Positions 37,716 through 47,100 of a stretch of 64,000 nucleotides of DNA are shown piece after piece. Origin of the DNA: Pedobacter sp. Leaf176 (lineage in GTDB: Bacteria; Bacteroidota; Bacteroidia; Sphingobacteriales; Sphingobacteriaceae); contig NZ_LMPD01000003.1 in assembly GCF_001424305.1 (NCBI RefSeq), positions 79,032 to 143,031 on the forward strand, read 5' to 3'. The notes below the pieces were generated by a model, which did no database searches, was not told the DNA's origin, and saw only the letters and a list, made by a program, of their open reading frames with translations. Positions within the stretch are counted from its first letter, which is position 1, and each line of letters opens with the position of its first letter. A program made the position numbers and the translations under genes.

Positions 37716-38297
37716 TCAATCCAGAATGGCTACTGTTAACCTGATGATATCTTCAAAACCAGTCGTGTCCAGGCTCGATTTTGCCGTCACCTGCATACCT
37801 TTTACCACATGAAAAATAAATTTGGCCAATACCGCAGCATCCTCCACATTTTTTATTTCACCATTTTGCTGGTCCTTTTTAATGACTTTAAAAAAAGCAG
37901 CTTCCATTTGTTGCTCGTTCTGGCACACCAGTTTACTTACATCCTGATCATGCGGAGCAACCTCAACTCCCGCATTTATTATAAAACAGCCCTTTTGCTC
38001 TTTGTCGCCAATCAGTTCATTAGTGGCAAGTTTCATTAATTTAACAACCGTTTCTTTTGCAGAAATTGATTTTTGCAAAATTTCGTCAATCTTTGCTTTT
38101 CCGGAACACTGGTAGCTTTCCAAGGCTTTTAGAAACAGCGTGTGTTTATCAATGTAAGTATCGTATAAACTCGATCGACTGATGCCCAGTCCGTTCACCA
38201 AATCCTGCATGGAGGTGGCATTGTAGCCTTTGTGCCAAAATAGCTGAATTGCCTTGGTTAGCACCTCATTTTCATCAAAATCTTTCGTTCTTGCCAT
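37716..38297 (-). CDS. TetR/AcrR family transcriptional regulator
   Basis: A 193-residue repressor. The N-terminal helix-turn-helix is clear (residues 8-55: KAIQLFWHKGYNATSMQDLV, then GISRSSLYDTYIDKHTLF). The C-terminal ligand domain resembles the group that includes YxaF/LmrA-like regulators, which often control an adjacent oxidoreductase. It lies between an SDR gene upstream and a SulP gene downstream, all on the minus strand. The paired GGAAC-N4-GTTCC sites in front of the SDR gene are its probable operators. Confidence 0.9.
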   Translation of the reverse strand: MARTKDFDENEVLTKAIQLFWHKGYNATSMQDLVNGLGISRSSLYDTYIDKHTLFLKALESYQCSGKAKIDEILQKSISAKETVVKLMKLATNELIGDKEQKGCFIINAGVEVAPHDQDVSKLVCQNEQQMEAAFFKVIKKDQQNGEIKNVEDAAVLAKFIFHVVKGMQVTAKSSLDTTGFEDIIRLTVAILD

Positions 38298-38304
38298 AAC
38301 CGGA

Positions 38305-38333
38305 AATAGCCTTGCTTAATAAGCAAAGCTATT
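38305..38333. promoter_or_regulatory. 29-base near-perfect palindrome upstream of tetR
   Basis: AATAGCCTTGCTTA and TAAGCAAAGCTATT flank a single central A, with one mismatch over 14 base pairs. It ends 7 bases before the TetR start codon. No T tract follows on the minus strand. It may be a second operator type or an intergenic hairpin separating the SDR and TetR transcripts. Confidence 0.55.
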
Positions 38334-38366
38334 CATTTTAAAATTAATTTTTTAAAGCCTGGGTAA

Positions 38367-39116
38367 TTACCTTACGCCACCGCTTGCAATGAGAATTTCT
38401 CCCGTCAACCAACGCGAATCTTCAGATGCAAGAAATACGGCAATATCAGCAACATCACCCGGCTTACCAACACGACCGAGTGGCGCAGATGCAATAGCTT
38501 CTTTCTCGAAATCGCTGCCAATTAAGCCAGCAGTATGTGTACCTTCCGTTTCGACCATACCTGGATTGATTGAATTTACACGAATACTTTTAGCACCAAG
38601 TTCCTTAGCTAAAACATGTGTAATAGAATCAACCGCAGCTTTGGTTGCAGTGTAAATTGAAGTTCCTACTGGCGTGATGGAAGTTACGGCCGATCCAATG
38701 TTAATGATGCTGCCGCCGGCACCATTGAAATGCTTCAATGCAGCCTGTGTGCTTAACAACAGGCCAAGTACATTGGTATCAAACTGACGATGAAAATCCT
38801 CTGCAGTAATTTCTTCAATTCCAGCGAATTGATAAACACCAGCATTATTTACCAGGATGTCCACCGGGCCAAATGTACGATCGGTCTCTTCAAATAACCG
38901 GGTCAGATCTGCTGGAATTGTAACGTCGGCCTGAACCGCAACCGCTTTGCCTCCCGCTGCAATGATTTCTTCCACTACCCCATCTGCTCCAGCTTTAGCA
39001 GATGCATAATTTACAACTACACTCACACCCGATGCTGCGAGACTTTTTGCGATTCCTGCACCAATACCTTTTGATGCGCCTGTAACTACGGCAATTTTAT
39101 TAGCTAACTTTTTCAT
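38367..39116 (-). CDS. SDR oxidoreductase, FabG-like
   Basis: A classical 249-residue NAD(P)-dependent SDR. VTGASKGIGAGIA starts near residue 11, NNAGVYQFAG near 91, the catalytic serine in GSAVTS near 140 and YTATKAAVDS near 155. The C-terminal end (LASEDSRWLTGEILIASGGV) is of the 3-oxoacyl-ACP reductase-like type; such proteins act on many small substrates. Two copies of a TetR-type operator lie between the start codon and 39190, so the downstream TetR protein probably represses it. Confidence 0.9.
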   Translation of the reverse strand: MKKLANKIAVVTGASKGIGAGIAKSLAASGVSVVVNYASAKAGADGVVEEIIAAGGKAVAVQADVTIPADLTRLFEETDRTFGPVDILVNNAGVYQFAGIEEITAEDFHRQFDTNVLGLLLSTQAALKHFNGAGGSIINIGSAVTSITPVGTSIYTATKAAVDSITHVLAKELGAKSIRVNSINPGMVETEGTHTAGLIGSDFEKEAIASAPLGRVGKPGDVADIAVFLASEDSRWLTGEILIASGGVR

Positions 39117-39139
39117 GTTTGTTTCTTAATTTTTATTAT

Positions 39140-39155
39140 TGGAATAATCGTTCCA
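39140..39155. promoter_or_regulatory. TetR-type operator, copy proximal to SDR
   Basis: TGGAAT-AATC-GTTCCA matches the distal site (ACGGAAC-GATT-GTTCCGT) with one arm mismatch. It ends 23 bases from the SDR start. The centres of the two sites are 33 bases apart, about three helical turns, so two dimers would bind on the same face. Confidence 0.65.
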
Positions 39156-39171
39156 CAAACATAACTTTAAT

Positions 39172-39189
39172 ACGGAACGATTGTTCCGT
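39172..39189. promoter_or_regulatory. TetR-type operator, distal copy
   Basis: ACGGAAC-GATT-GTTCCGT is a perfect inverted repeat with 7-base arms and a 4-base spacer, typical of TetR-family operators. Confidence 0.75.
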
Positions 39190-39537
39190 TATTATTTAAT
39201 ATTGGTTTAGGATGACAAATTCGGAATCTGCCTAAAATGAATCGGATATCTAGAAGAAGTTGTTTAGGCCAACTATCTTAAAAAATTGAATCGAGCCTTG
39301 ATAAAATAGCCTAATGCGAATGCGCCCGAATGAAATGGGGTTTAAGGGAGAAGATAAATGAATGAAGCGTCTGTATCAGAAAGATTTATGCTGGCTCAAA
39401 TGCAAATTATGTTTCAATTCGTCGTCATTTCCGATTTAATTGGGAATCCTAATGCTATCGCCTAGCGATTTAAGATTCCCGCCTGCGCGGGATAGCATCA
39501 ATATAATATGGTTAATACTGTAAGACTGTCAGGATAC
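39190..39537. other. Intergenic region with palindromic repeat
   Basis: No gene. At 39422-39500 lies an element starting GTCATTTCCG, with GGGAATC and GATTCCC arms around ATGCTATCGCCTAGCGATTT and a GCCTGCGCGGGATAGCATC end. It resembles the CGTCATT-ended repeats of the 2.5-5 kb region in its end sequence but not in its middle, so I treat it as a second repeat type. Confidence 0.5.
39422..39500. repeat. Second-type palindromic intergenic repeat
   Basis: GGGAATC (39442) and GATTCCC (39474) form inverted arms; ATGCTATC and GATAGCAT form a second, offset pair. Only one copy of this type is in the window. Confidence 0.5.
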
Positions 39538-40558
39538 CTATTTCCAACCAAGCGCAGGTGCAACATGTTCTAATATGGAAGAAAGTACGTGTATGTTATA
39601 ATCAACCCCTAAGGTGTTCGGTATGGTCAACAGTACCGTATCTGCTTCCTGGATTGCTTCATCAGCTGTAAGTTCCTTTATTAGCTGTTCCGGTTCTGCG
39701 GCATATCCCCGGCCAAATACCGCCCTTTGTGTAGGCTCGATATAGCCAAAACTATCCGATCCTTTTCCCTGCTGCCCGAAATAATACCTGTCTTGATCGT
39801 TCATTAGCGCAAAAATCGATCGACTAACTGAAACCCTGGGTGCTCGCTCATGTCCCGCTTTTTTCCAGGCTTCCTTATACAGTCTGATTTGTTCGGCCTG
39901 CTGGATATGAAAAGGCTTGCCGTTTTCATCAAACTTTAAGGTCGAACTTTGCAGGTACATTCCGTTCTCTGCCGCCCAAACAGCAGTCGCATTGGAGGCG
40001 GCTCCCCACCAGATGCGTTCGCGAAGTCCTTCGGAATAGGGTTCCAGGCGCAAAAGCCCTGGCGGATTAGGAAACATGGGGTTTGGATTTGGTTGAGCAA
40101 AGCCCTCACCTTTCAATCTTTCCAGAAACTCCAGAGCCTTTTGCCTGCCCATATCCGCATCGTTTTCGCCTTCCTTTGGAGCAAAACCAAAATGTCGCCA
40201 GCCTTCAATCACCTGCTCGGGCGAACCCCGGCTTATGCCCAGTTGCAGTCGTCCACCGGAAATCAGGTCGGCAGCTCCGGCATCTTCAACCATGTATAAT
40301 GGATTTTCATAGCGCATATCGATCACGCCCGTTCCTATCTCGATACTATGTCTTTGCGCCAATCGCCGAGAGTAGCGGAAAAGGCGAGGCCAGTTGCCGG
40401 GCAAAATGGTGCACTCTGAAATAAGCCCCATCCAGGCCGATCTCTTCGGCTGCAACAGCTAAATCGATAGACTGTAAAAGCGTATCAGCCCCAGTCCTGG
40501 CCTGGTAAGAAGGATGGTCGGACCAGTGACCGAAGGATATGAAACCTATTTTTTTCAT
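39538..40558 (-). pseudogene. LLM-class flavin-dependent oxidoreductase, frameshifted
   Basis: A luciferase-like monooxygenase-type oxidoreductase split over two frames. The first frame runs from the ATG at 40558 (MKKIGFISFGHWSDHPSYQ, an in-frame ATG also exists at 40579) to a TAG at 40346 and ends FPLLSAIGAKT. The second frame continues with IEIGTGVIDMRYENPLYM and runs to 39538. Joined, they give about 340 residues with the usual order of family blocks, so this is one gene broken by a 1- or 2-base indel at about 40349-40355. The rest of the gene is well preserved, so the break is recent or a sequencing error. It is monocistronic. Confidence 0.85.
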
Positions 40559-40962
40559 TCCGGGAAGATTTGCAGTCAAATTTAGCCTGACTAATAGTAA
40601 ACAAAGGTCATAGACCAGTCATATCGGCTGTTGAAAGATTTGCAAATATATTTTCATTCGAGCCGGAGTAGTATTTATCCTACAATTTCCTGCATACAAG
40701 TTAAAGACAATAATATTTGGATTAAATCCCATTCGTATTTCTGGAAAATGTAATTCTTTTTTCAAAAGTATTAGCAAAAATCAAAGAGAATCAGCTTTTA
40801 AAGTATATTTCCAACACAACAAGAGACCGATTCGCACCTTAATACAAAAAATAGTTTTTGAATTGCAAAAATTTTAGTTTTGGAATACCGACTGAAGCAA
40901 AATCAACTTCCTAAGAAAATAGTATTTAACGGAAGACGATTTACAGAGACAGTAATCAGGAA
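40559..40962. other. Intergenic region, nothing recognised
   Basis: About 400 AT-rich bases between two minus-strand genes. No protein-like frame, repeat or convincing hairpin was found. Confidence 0.4.
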
Positions 40963-41559
40963 TTACAAATGGACTTTATATTTGTCCATGACAGCCTTTA
41001 ACATCGCCCAGTCAAAATTGATATCAAACTTTTTTGCAAGACCTTCCAGTGCACCTGGTTGGGGGCGCTTTCCACCGATGAACATATCGGCCAATGCCTG
41101 CATGTAAGCTTCATGACCACCCGGAACATACAGTTCAATGAATTTTGCCGGCTGAGCACCACTATTCCAAAACGTATGGACAATACCTCTAGGACGGAGG
41201 TGCCAGTCACCTGCCTTCACCTCAAATACCTGATCGCCAACCATAATATTCAGTACGCCCTCTGTTACCCTGCAAATCTCATCAAAATTCTTATGCGAAT
41301 GTGGAGGAGCACCTAACAATCCTACGGGAAGTACGGATTCGCTGATTCCCAAATTACCCGCGGTCTGGCTGCTTGAAAGCTTGAAAACAATATCCCCATC
41401 CCCTATCTTACCACGTTTTCCACCACTGGCAGGTATATGCACCGGACCAGGAGCATCCTGAATATTAGACTCGCGTGCAAAAACAGTTGATGGCAATGCC
41501 GAGCCTATCATGATAGCCGAAAGGGATTGCATAAGCATTCTTCTGTTAATATTTTCCAT
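40963..41559 (-). CDS. Cupin-domain protein with export signal
   Basis: A 198-residue protein with an N-terminal twin-arginine-like leader (NRRMLMQSLSAIMIGSALP, residues 5-23) and a single cupin barrel (about 60-165). Metal-binding motif 1 is PPHSHKNFDEICRVTEG and motif 2 is PRGIVHTFWNSG, giving a His-His-Glu-His set. The function is unknown; many such proteins are small metal-dependent enzymes or sugar-binding proteins. It is monocistronic. Confidence 0.8.
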   Translation of the reverse strand: MENINRRMLMQSLSAIMIGSALPSTVFARESNIQDAPGPVHIPASGGKRGKIGDGDIVFKLSSSQTAGNLGISESVLPVGLLGAPPHSHKNFDEICRVTEGVLNIMVGDQVFEVKAGDWHLRPRGIVHTFWNSGAQPAKFIELYVPGGHEAYMQALADMFIGGKRPQPGALEGLAKKFDINFDWAMLKAVMDKYKVHL

Positions 41560-41735
41560 AGAGGATACAAGTTCGGAAAAATAGAGCGCAAATCAAAACA
41601 AAAAAAATAGTCAATCAAACTCATTATGAACGCTTTAAATCAAAAAAGCATATTAAAGCTTTAACCCCATTTTGTGTTTTAAAGTCAGAAAAAAGCCATT
41701 CAGAACAATAACAGCGCATGAATGTTTATTTATAA

Positions 41736-42215
41736 ATGGCGGAAAGAAAAGACATACGCTCCAAGAACCAGTATCTCAAGGCCTACGAACTTGAAAGAGC
41801 CGGCGATATCACTGGTGCCATCAAAGGCTACCAAAAAGCTTCCAAAACCAATCCGACCAACATCCAGGCCTGGAACAGGCAGATGATCCTGTTCCGAAAA
41901 TCGAAGTCCAAATTACAGGAAATAAGCCTGATTAAAACTGCTATCTTCCAATATAAAAAATACATTGAAAAAGCCCACAAAGCCTGGCTCGAGGAAAATA
42001 GGGAAAAAGCTGCAAGCACCCATGAATTGGCTACAGTGCTCGGAATGATCGAACCTAGCGGAATTCCCCTAGGCGAACACGCCATCCTCGAAAAATGGGA
42101 GACCAGGCTTTACCTACTTGAATACCGTATAAAAAACGCAAGACCTAAAAAAATAAAAGCTGTCAGGAGGGCGCCAAAACCAAAGGCTTCCAAAAAACTA
42201 GCCAAACGTGAATAA
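41736..42215 (+). CDS. TPR-like hypothetical protein
   Basis: A 159-residue soluble protein with one clear tetratricopeptide-like unit (residues 11-45: YLKAYELERAGDITGAIKGY, then KTNPTNIQAWNRQM), a middle helical stretch and a very basic lysine- and alanine-rich C-terminus (KAVRRAPKPKASKKLAK) that may bind nucleic acid. No named family is recognised. It is transcribed alone. Confidence 0.65.
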   Translation: MAERKDIRSKNQYLKAYELERAGDITGAIKGYQKASKTNPTNIQAWNRQMILFRKSKSKLQEISLIKTAIFQYKKYIEKAHKAWLEENREKAASTHELATVLGMIEPSGIPLGEHAILEKWETRLYLLEYRIKNARPKKIKAVRRAPKPKASKKLAKRE

Positions 42216-42340
42216 GCAAATCCAAAAGATCGGATTAATCGGCATATACTTCTTTATGAAGTACTGATTTCCTTGCGAAATAATCAGACCAAAAGATTTA
42301 TTTAAATATTGTTTGCATCAAAATCGCCAATAAGGTTAAG

Positions 42341-43699
42341 CTAATGGGTAAGTTCAATAAGTACACCGGATATTGTCCAGATACAGCATGCAATGCTAAA
42401 TAATAAGCAGTACAATACAATATCGACTTCTTTTCTCATCTTGATGACAAAGACTGCAATGAACAAAAGTGGACAAGTTGCCATATAAATGAAAATAATG
42501 GCCGCCAGCGTCTCAAATATATCCGGACTGTAATTTATGAGCAATATGTTCATACCCAGGAAAAATAGCCAGATAAAAATTGGGGAGATTAGGCATAACA
42601 GCCATTTCCAATACCTTTTTAGTACAAGTTGTTCAGGATAGGTATTGCGATAGTTTCTGCGCAACAAGACTATGATGCCGGCAATGCACAAAACCATCAT
42701 TCCGATCTTAAATTTAATGTTCCGTATGCTGTCCGATCGGGTATTGATACGTATTGAAGAAATGAGCTTAGCGTCGCGGAATTGCTCAACCTTGGTTCTT
42801 TCTCCCTTGACAATGTGCTGTGTTATAACAGCATTGCTGCTGCTGTCTTTAAAGGTCCAAATGGAATCTTCAATACCTAATTTATAGAAGCCTTCAATAA
42901 TCAACCTGCCATTTTTTGTCCTTGTAAACCGCCCGTCCAGCCGCCCGCCCTTAAACCTTAAAGAATCTTTGCCTAATGGTGTCTCAATACTTAAAGCAGT
43001 TATTTCTCCCTGAGGCATCCGGCTCGTATTATCTCCAATCCGTCCGATGGCATAAACATCCAGATTTTCGAGGGAACGGTTCTTATTATAATCATCGTCC
43101 AGAACAGGTCTGCTAATGTACTGTTGGTTAACCTTAACAATGAGTAACGAATCCATCCTATACAATTCAAATTCACCATAAAGTTTGGCATCCGGCATTA
43201 CCGCAGATCGCAAAAGCACATACTGTGGATGGTCGAAAGACTGAACATACCGCTGCTGGCTAGTGGCACAGAAGGAGAAAATACTAACGATTGCTGTAAA
43301 CGCAGTGCCGAAACGAGTTAAAAGGACGTTATTCGTCGCAGGCTGCACTTTGCCATCGAGATGGAACCAACCCAGCAACAACATCGGTAGGGCAAGCCAA
43401 TCGGTATAATCAACAGTCCGCTCAATGGGAAAGACGGTCGTCATTAATTCAATCAGTCCGGACGCGTATTCACTTTTCCAGAAAGCGAACAGTACGCCGC
43501 TGAGGATAAAAATCCATGATTTAAATCTGGGAAAGAGGGCCGACCAAAAAACCGGAAAAACAAACAGTCCGCAGAAATCGGAAAGTTTGCCTGTGAATGC
43601 GTTATGAAAAGCAGCTTTCAGAAGGAAGTCGTTGAGAATCAACAGCGCAAGACCAAAGATAAAAAACGGCGATAAGATTTTTTTCGAGCTGTGATTCAT
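42341..43699 (-). CDS. Large integral membrane protein, unknown function
   Basis: A 452-residue protein. Residues 1-150 hold about four hydrophobic segments (for example FGLALLILNDFLLKAAFHNA), residues 150-320 form a soluble, beta-rich extracytoplasmic part, and residues 325-450 hold three or four more helices. The N-terminal block with NDFLLK and GKLSDFCGLFVFP is conserved in some Bacteroidota and proteobacterial membrane proteins of unknown role. No catalytic motif was seen. Confidence 0.65.
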   Translation of the reverse strand: MNHSSKKILSPFFIFGLALLILNDFLLKAAFHNAFTGKLSDFCGLFVFPVFWSALFPRFKSWIFILSGVLFAFWKSEYASGLIELMTTVFPIERTVDYTDWLALPMLLLGWFHLDGKVQPATNNVLLTRFGTAFTAIVSIFSFCATSQQRYVQSFDHPQYVLLRSAVMPDAKLYGEFELYRMDSLLIVKVNQQYISRPVLDDDYNKNRSLENLDVYAIGRIGDNTSRMPQGEITALSIETPLGKDSLRFKGGRLDGRFTRTKNGRLIIEGFYKLGIEDSIWTFKDSSSNAVITQHIVKGERTKVEQFRDAKLISSIRINTRSDSIRNIKFKIGMMVLCIAGIIVLLRRNYRNTYPEQLVLKRYWKWLLCLISPIFIWLFFLGMNILLINYSPDIFETLAAIIFIYMATCPLLFIAVFVIKMRKEVDIVLYCLLFSIACCIWTISGVLIELTH

Positions 43700-44102
43700 G
43701 ATTCCCTTGTTATTTATTTATTAATACTAGATAATCAGGTAAGTAACCTTTAACGGGGGACAATTAAAAAATATATGGCCTAAACTGGAATAAAACCAGC
43801 AATCAAATTTGAACCATCATTGTGGGAAGAAACGTAAATTAACTTGACAAAGCTGCTCCCAAACAACGGCAGCTGAAATATCGCTTTGCCAGTTCCTCAG
43901 GATTATTAACTCAAATTTAGGAGCAAGAATAAATCAGAATCCCGGTATAGCGGATACAATCCTGATGTAAAAGTGTTGCTTACCCTGGCAGGAGGCAATT
44001 GTTGATGAAGAAAGAATTAAGCTTTAATCAAGAAACCTATTCCATGAAGTTGGGCAGGTTCCTTTTTAATTTTTTTGTTTCACTTTTAATGGTCTTGAGT
44101 AT
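43700..44102. other. Intergenic region, nothing recognised
   Basis: 403 bases between the stop of the orphan HTCS and the start of the membrane protein. I see no reading frame, repeat or terminator that I would defend. Confidence 0.4.
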
Positions 44103-47100
44103 TTATGATTTATCAACCATCCGGTGTTTTATGGACAGGTTCTTTCTATATTTTTTCACATAATCAGACGGCAGTACGCCAAATACTTTATTAAACTGTT
44201 CTCTAAAATACCTGATATCATTGAAGCCACAATGAATAGCAGTTTGATTGATGTTATAATCGGAGTTGATTAACAGTTGTGCTGCTTTCCTCAACCTGAT
44301 GTACCGTATAAACTCATTCGTTGTCTTCCCGGAAATTGCCTTAACCTTTTTATACAAAACGGAAGACGAAATGGCCAGTTCATCTGCAAGGATTTTAACA
44401 CTGAATTCTGGATTGTCTAAATGCTTTTCAGTAATCGCAATGCATCGATCGAGAAATTGCTTATATTCTCCTGAAATCTTGAAATCGTCAGCCTTAAGCG
44501 TTATCTCGTTCAGGAAGTATTGTTGAAGTGCATTCCTGCTTTTCAAAAGGTTAGCAACGCGTGCAACCAGAATATCCTTTTCGAATGGTTTCGTGATAAA
44601 GTCATCCGCACCTTGCTCAATGCCTTTCAGCTTTATTTCAGATGAGGAACCAGAAGTTAATATGATAACAGGAATGTGGCTCAGTTCAGGAGTCGACTTA
44701 ATTTTTGAACATAAATCCAGTCCATCACCGCCATTCATTACCACGTCCGTTATCACGATGTCTGGTGTATACTTCTTTACCTTTTCAAACCCTATTATTC
44801 CATTGTTGGCTTCATAAACTAAGTATTCATCATTGAAAATCTTTTTTATATAACTTCTGATGTCATCATCATCTTCTACAATCAACAGGGCCTTTTTTTC
44901 TGAGGTTGGATCAAAACCGCCAGCGATATCCGGGCTAAGGAACTCACTTGAAATTTCTTCTTCTATTGGTTGGAAAGTATATTCTTCAGTAGCATGATTT
45001 AGATACTTAAAAGAGGCATCATCAAGCATTTCTGCTGCCTGGAAGTGTACGGACCCAAGCAATAAACTAAACCTGAATGTAGTTCCTTCTCCAATTACGC
45101 TATTGTAATCTATTGTACCATGATGAGCACTTATAAGCGTTTTTACTAAATAAAGGCCTATTCCAAATCCGCCACGGCTGTTTTGACGGCTATCCTGATA
45201 GAATCTATCAAATATCTTTGATCCGGCTTCTGTTGATATCCCTGAACCTGTATCAGATAGCTCTACAATGAGCTCGCTTGATGTAGTACTTATCTCCAAT
45301 CGAATGTTACCGCCGTTGGGTGTAAATTTAAAGGCATTGGAAAGCAAGTTAAAAAGCACTATCTCCAATTTTTCACGGTCCCCACAAACAAGCACTTCCC
45401 CTTGTGGCGGGCAGAGATAAGAATAGGTTATTTTCTTGGATTTGGCCTGATGTGTAAAAGAGGCAAATATTTCCCTGCTGAAAGCAATAAAATCAAATCT
45501 TGAAACTTTAATCTCCTGAGTTTCAGATTTCCTGAAACTCAGGAGTTGATCGACAAGTGATAACAACCTGCGAGCATTGCGGTAAACAATTATAAGTTCT
45601 TTTGGGTCCACGTAACTATCCTTACTATTTAAAAATTCTTTTATAGGATTGATAATCAACGTAAGGGGCGTTCTAAATTCGTGCGAGATGTTGGTGAAGA
45701 AAGTGAGCTTATTTTCACTCAGCTCTTTTTCTTTTTCAACCCTTAAATCCGCGAGTTCAATTTGATATTTTAAGAAAGATTGACGACGTTGATAACGCAA
45801 AAACACATATCCAATAAAAACGAAGAGTATAAAATAACCTGAATAGGCCCACCAGGATCGGTACCATGGGGGCAATATGGTAATAAGCATGGTTTTTTCG
45901 GCTTTCGACCATACACCATCAGCATTGGTAGACTTTATCCTTAAGCGATAGCTGCCATCAGCCAATTTTGTATAGTTGGCCGTTCTAACCTTTCCAACCT
46001 CGTTCCAACCTTTATCCCAACCCTCCATGTAATAAGCATATGAAATCTTACCTGGAGCACTATATTCAAGCGCGGCAAAATCCACAGCTAATGCTTCGTT
46101 ATATGGAATTTCGAGCTGGGTAATCTCCCCGCTGCTAATGTCACTTACAACCGAATTCACTGGTGAAACCTCCACATTGTTAATACGTATCCCAGTTATA
46201 GCAATTGGGGCGTTAGCTGCTACAACTTTGTTGCTGTCCGGACCAAGGATGCTGAAGCCCTTTAATCCTCCAAATACCAGTTCCCCGGAACTTAATTTCA
46301 AGGATGCATTATCAAGGAATTGGTTACTCTGTAATCCATCTTCCTGATAAAAATTTGTAAACGTGCGTTTCTTAATATCGAACTTTGATAAACCACTAAA
46401 TGTACTTAACCATAAACATCCATCGGACTCAATAATGGCGATAACAGAATTATTAGAAAGCCCATCTGATGTAGAATATTGCCTGACTATCTTTTTGGTA
46501 TTTCGATCGAACAACAGCAAGCCCCCGCCCTCGGATCCAAGCCATAAATTGCCGAAACTATCTTCAAATATCACCCTGACAGGCTTGCCGATTTCATAAT
46601 ATCCATGGTTTTTCCGGCTTCTGTCAATCTTGATCAGGTGAGCAGCGTTGCCGCCCCAAAGTTCATGGTAACTGTCTTCTTTCAGCGACAACAGATTTTC
46701 TTCTAATGATTTATCAAAAACTTCAAAGCGATCTTTTTCCCTATTAAAAAAATACAATATTCCGTGAGAAAATGTACTGGCCCATAAAGTCTTGTCATAC
46801 CCTTCCAGCAATTGCCATACTTTGCCATTTTCATTGCCCGTAAACTGATTGATACATTTGTAGCGCTTGAATTTTGTTCCATTTCCTACAACTTTATTTA
46901 TTCCTCCTCCATAGGTGGCAATCCATATATTTCCCAGGTAATCCTCCTTTATAGACATGATCGCGTTGCTACTTAAAGACGCTGCATCCTGTGGATCGGA
47001 AACCAGATTGGTAAAAACATTCTGTTTTCGATTCCAAATGCTGATACCACCGGCATCCGTTCCTATCCAAAGTCTATGGCTGCGATCCTCAAAAAAAGCA

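Noticed and set aside
40880..41107. 75-codon plus-strand frame upstream of and overlapping the cupin gene
   Set aside because: Its second half is antisense to the cupin's conserved end, and no family was recognised.
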